Source: Devosia nitrariae (lineage in GTDB: Bacteria > Pseudomonadota > Alphaproteobacteria > Rhizobiales > Devosiaceae). Taken from it: DNA of 59,007 nucleotides. Below the pieces are notes generated by a model, which saw only the letters and a program-made list of their open reading frames with translations, ran no database searches and was not told where the DNA came from. The stretch covers positions 1 through 59,007 of the forward strand of contig NZ_BSNS01000006.1 in NCBI RefSeq assembly GCF_030160115.1, written 5' to 3'. Positions within the stretch are counted from its first letter, which is position 1; each line of letters begins with the position of its first letter. A program made the translations under genes and the position numbers. This document shows, in pieces, positions 56,846 through 59,007 of the stretch.

Positions 56846-57260
56846 AAGTCCGGCCTTTCGCCCGCTTTAGACATGCCCCGGGGTCCGTCTGTGATCGACA
56901 CCTTAGCATCCCCGCGGTGGATATCTGGTGGGCACAACATCCTGAGGTTGTGTCGACTATTGTCCGAGCGCAATCCGCCTCATTCTGAGAGCCAGATCGG
57001 CCGCTCTTGGCCCAAAGCGGCCACTCAGAATTTGACGCGGCAAACCGGTCATACGCAACTGCGTTTCCCCTTATGGAGGGTGATCTGGCAAACGCAGGTG
57101 ACCACAACCCCGATCGGCCACGTTGCCCCCCAAAATTGGGCGGTTCCTTGCTCCTTGGATCGGTGGGTGAGTTCGGTAGGCTCAGCTGATGTCGAAAAGC
57201 CAAGAGCCGCGTCGACTAAGCTGTATTGGTCCAACGGGGACCACGAGGAGGATATGAACG
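56846..57260. other. Intergenic region without a convincing gene
   Basis: GGCCGCT (56999-57005) pairs with AGCGGCC (57016-57022) in a short hairpin. Open frames over it (for example 56759-57313 and 57007-57189) have no family-like sequence. A ribosome site GAGGAGGAT at 57244-57252 leads into the VOC gene. Confidence 0.5.
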
Positions 57261-57647
57261 ATGTTGCCGACAGCGATCGAGGTTGTGACACTTTTTGTCG
57301 AGGATCTGGGTAGCACCAGGAGATTTTATGAGGAGGTGTTCGCCCCCAACGTGCTCCTTGAAGACGAGGCTGGTGTGGTCCTTCAGTTTGCGGGAATGGC
57401 CGTGAACCTCTTGCGTATCAACGATGCACCCGAGTTGGTCACCCCCAAGCAAGTCGGCAAGCCTCAGGATGGCCCCAGGGTCATGTTCACTGTGAAGGTC
57501 GAGGACTGTCGCACCGCTCACGCGGAACTGGTCGCGAAGGGTGTCGCATTTCTCAATGGTCCGATCGATCGTCCCTGGGGCCGCCGAACTGCGGCTTTTG
57601 CGGATCCCTCGGGAAATGTATGGGAAATCGCCCAGGAGATTGGATAG
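57261..57647 (+). CDS. VOC-superfamily (glyoxalase-like) protein
   Basis: The protein is 128 aa. The start (TAIEVVTLFVEDLGSTRRFYEEVFA) and the end (LDRPW-like IDRPWGRRTAAFADPSGNVWEIAQEI) are the two halves of a VOC fold. Metal-ligand residues are limited: one Glu in NVWEIAQ, with the usual second His replaced. GGAGG lies about 10 bases before ATG 57261. It could bind a small substrate or be a bleomycin-resistance-like protein. Function unassigned. Confidence 0.8.
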   Translation: MLPTAIEVVTLFVEDLGSTRRFYEEVFAPNVLLEDEAGVVLQFAGMAVNLLRINDAPELVTPKQVGKPQDGPRVMFTVKVEDCRTAHAELVAKGVAFLNGPIDRPWGRRTAAFADPSGNVWEIAQEIG

Positions 57648-57868
57648 ACGGCGCCCCCGTCCCAAATGGCCTAGATCGAGGTCTCCTTTTGGCGCGAAGC
57701 GGACGTTCGCAGGGAGAAGGGAGGGCTGACGGTGCTGCTGAAGTGACCGTCCGGCGGGCGGAGAGGGCGACAGGGTACCCTGCAGGCGATGATAGGGATT
57801 GCAATTGTAATCCTGGCACCCTCGAATGCGAGGCCGCGCGTGGCTTGTTGGAAGACGCGGGAGGAACG

Positions 57869-58786
57869 GTGATACTGAGGGATAGCACGCGCGGCTGGGC
57901 AGAGGTGTTGCTGGTAGAGGCGCCGGGGGCGACAGGGGTCTATCGCATCTGGCCCGGAGATGGAGTACCGCCCGGTTCAGAGGGCTGGGACTGGAACGAG
58001 CGGACGCGGCAGGCGCCCTGGACTTTGGCGAGGCGCAGGTACACACGGAATGTGGTCGCGCCGACGGTGACGCTCTATCGCCCGGCCATGGGCAAGGCGA
58101 ACGGCACGGCACTGGTGGTGGCGCCCGGCGGGGCCTTCCATTTCCTGATGATCGACCACCAGGGTCACGACATCGCCCGCTGGCTCACCGAAATCGGTGT
58201 CACGGCGCTGGTGCTGAAGTATCGTGTGGCGGGGACACCGGACGACGATGATGCGGTGCCGGCGTTCCGGGCGGAACTGCACAAGCGGCTGGGCCAGCCC
58301 AAGCAGACCGACACAGCCCCGCTGGACCGCGACTTCATCACTAAGGTGCGCATCATGGCCGAGGAGGATGGGCGGCAGGCGATCCGCTTTGCCCGGGCGC
58401 ACGCCGACGAGTGGGGAATTGATCCTAGGCGCATCGGTATCGCCGGCTTCTCCGCTGGGGGCAGTGTAGCGATAGGCGCGGCTATGGCGCACGACGACAA
58501 GAGCCGGCCGGACTTTGCTGTTGGTATCTATCCAGGATATCGGGCCGAACTTGTGGTGCCGACAGAGGCGCCGCCTCTGTTCCTCGTAGTCTCCGACGAC
58601 GATGGTTCGGTGCCGCCGATCGCATCCAGCCGGCTCTACGAGGCTTGGCACAAGAGTGGGGCACCGGCGGAGCTGCACGTCTTTGGCAATGGCGGGCATG
58701 GCTATGGCATGGCGCAGCAGGGCAGCCTGTCTGATGCTTGGCCCAAGCTGCTGGAGAACTGGATGCGGGCGCGCGGTTTGCTCTAG
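57869..58786 (+). CDS. Alpha/beta hydrolase (acetyl-xylan/carbohydrate esterase-like)
   Basis: The protein is 305 aa from GTG 57869 (GGGAGGA upstream; the open frame extends ~83 codons further upstream but is not homologous). VVAPGGAFHFLMIDHQGHDIARWL has the oxyanion region, IAGFSAGGSVAIGAA the nucleophile Ser (GFSAGG), LVVSDDDGSVPP an Asp, and FGNGGHGYGM the His. The whole resembles BD-FAE/Axe-type esterases (VTLYRPAMGKANGTALVVAPGG). No signal peptide is seen, so it is probably cytosolic. The substrate may be an acetylated sugar or aryl ester. Confidence 0.85.
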   Translation: MILRDSTRGWAEVLLVEAPGATGVYRIWPGDGVPPGSEGWDWNERTRQAPWTLARRRYTRNVVAPTVTLYRPAMGKANGTALVVAPGGAFHFLMIDHQGHDIARWLTEIGVTALVLKYRVAGTPDDDDAVPAFRAELHKRLGQPKQTDTAPLDRDFITKVRIMAEEDGRQAIRFARAHADEWGIDPRRIGIAGFSAGGSVAIGAAMAHDDKSRPDFAVGIYPGYRAELVVPTEAPPLFLVVSDDDGSVPPIASSRLYEAWHKSGAPAELHVFGNGGHGYGMAQQGSLSDAWPKLLENWMRARGLL

Positions 58787-58943
58787 CGACTAGCCAGTTG
58801 GCGCGCAAAGCGCCGGAGATAGCGCTCTTCAAACACAAAACTGACTTATGCCATATCGGACAATTGTAACCACAACATGCTCGTGCATGGGCCGTCCGGA
58901 ATGCGGCAGGGATTTGAATATCAATCCTTCAGCGGCGGCAAAC

Positions 58944-58977
58944 GACCGGTGGGTTCAACCGGTCATCGCAACACCTT
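58944..58977. other. Possible mobile-element terminus at the right edge
   Basis: GACCGGT (58944-58950) and ACCGGTC (58958-58964) form an inverted repeat, followed by ATCGCAACACCTT. GCAACACCTT (58968-58977) is also present beside the IS30 end at 312-321. It may be an element's left end, with the transposase beyond the window. Bases 58787-58943 show nothing. Confidence 0.25.
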
Positions 58978-59007
58978 CTGTAGCCTATCGGCGGGCGTTT
59001 CGAAGTC

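Noticed and set aside
56759..57313. 184-codon plus-strand ORF between the GFA and VOC genes
   Set aside because: No family-like sequence, and it overlaps the GFA and VOC genes on other frames.

Overview
The window is GC-rich chromosomal DNA from an alphaproteobacterium. I infer Hyphomicrobiales, possibly a Devosia-like lineage. Reasons are the carboxyspermidine polyamine route, the short UxaA/GntR/FucU sugar-acid block, the low-affinity iron permease-like protein, and several families of dispersed palindromic intergenic repeats typical of that order. No rRNA, tRNA or CRISPR array was seen. The genus is a guess.

Layout. 1-0.48 kb: 5' part of an IS30-family transposase whose element end sits inside a dispersed repeat. 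0.5-14.8 kb: host metabolic and regulatory genes. These are an AraC regulator, a secreted alpha/beta hydrolase, two Rnk/GreA-like RNA-polymerase-binding proteins behind a structured leader, carboxyspermidine decarboxylase and dehydrogenase, a DUF6152/DUF6644-like pair, a DeoR regulator with a clear operator, L-serine dehydratase, acylphosphatase, an altronate-dehydratase-type enzyme divergent from a GntR regulator and FucU, and a small iron-permease-like protein.

15.4-42.8 kb: a prophage-like podovirus structural and lysis cluster, almost all on the minus strand. In transcription order it runs TerL, portal, a HEXXH protein, a tiny ORF, tailspike, fibre-like protein, scaffold, capsid, decoration-like protein, adaptor fusion, tail tube/stabilisation protein, GNAT, S74-chaperone protein, ejection-like protein, holin-like proteins, tail-collar protein, and endolysin. 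Two glycosyltransferases are embedded as likely morons. I see no integrase, repressor or replication genes. Host-type repeats have spread through the cluster, one phage gene carries an in-frame stop, and the portal 3' end is made of host repeat. The cluster therefore looks long resident: either a decaying remnant or a domesticated particle-making element.

43-45.6 kb: small accessory genes (winged-helix-like, GIY-YIG-like, DUF998, YCII) and a candidate ~125-nt sRNA with its own promoter and terminator. 46-51 kb: two tandem LuxR-family paralogues, then a TbpB-barrel-like surface lipoprotein and a Slam outer-membrane protein. This looks like a complete type XI secretion (Slam) locus with dedicated regulators, and I consider it the most interesting system in the window. 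51-59 kb: housekeeping and accessory enzymes (Nudix, Tat-exported cupin, S66 peptidase, nucleotidyltransferase-like, AraC-GyrI with a tiny upstream ORF, HAD, GFA, VOC, alpha/beta hydrolase), a truncated duplicate of the nucleotidyltransferase gene, and a possible mobile-element end at the right edge.
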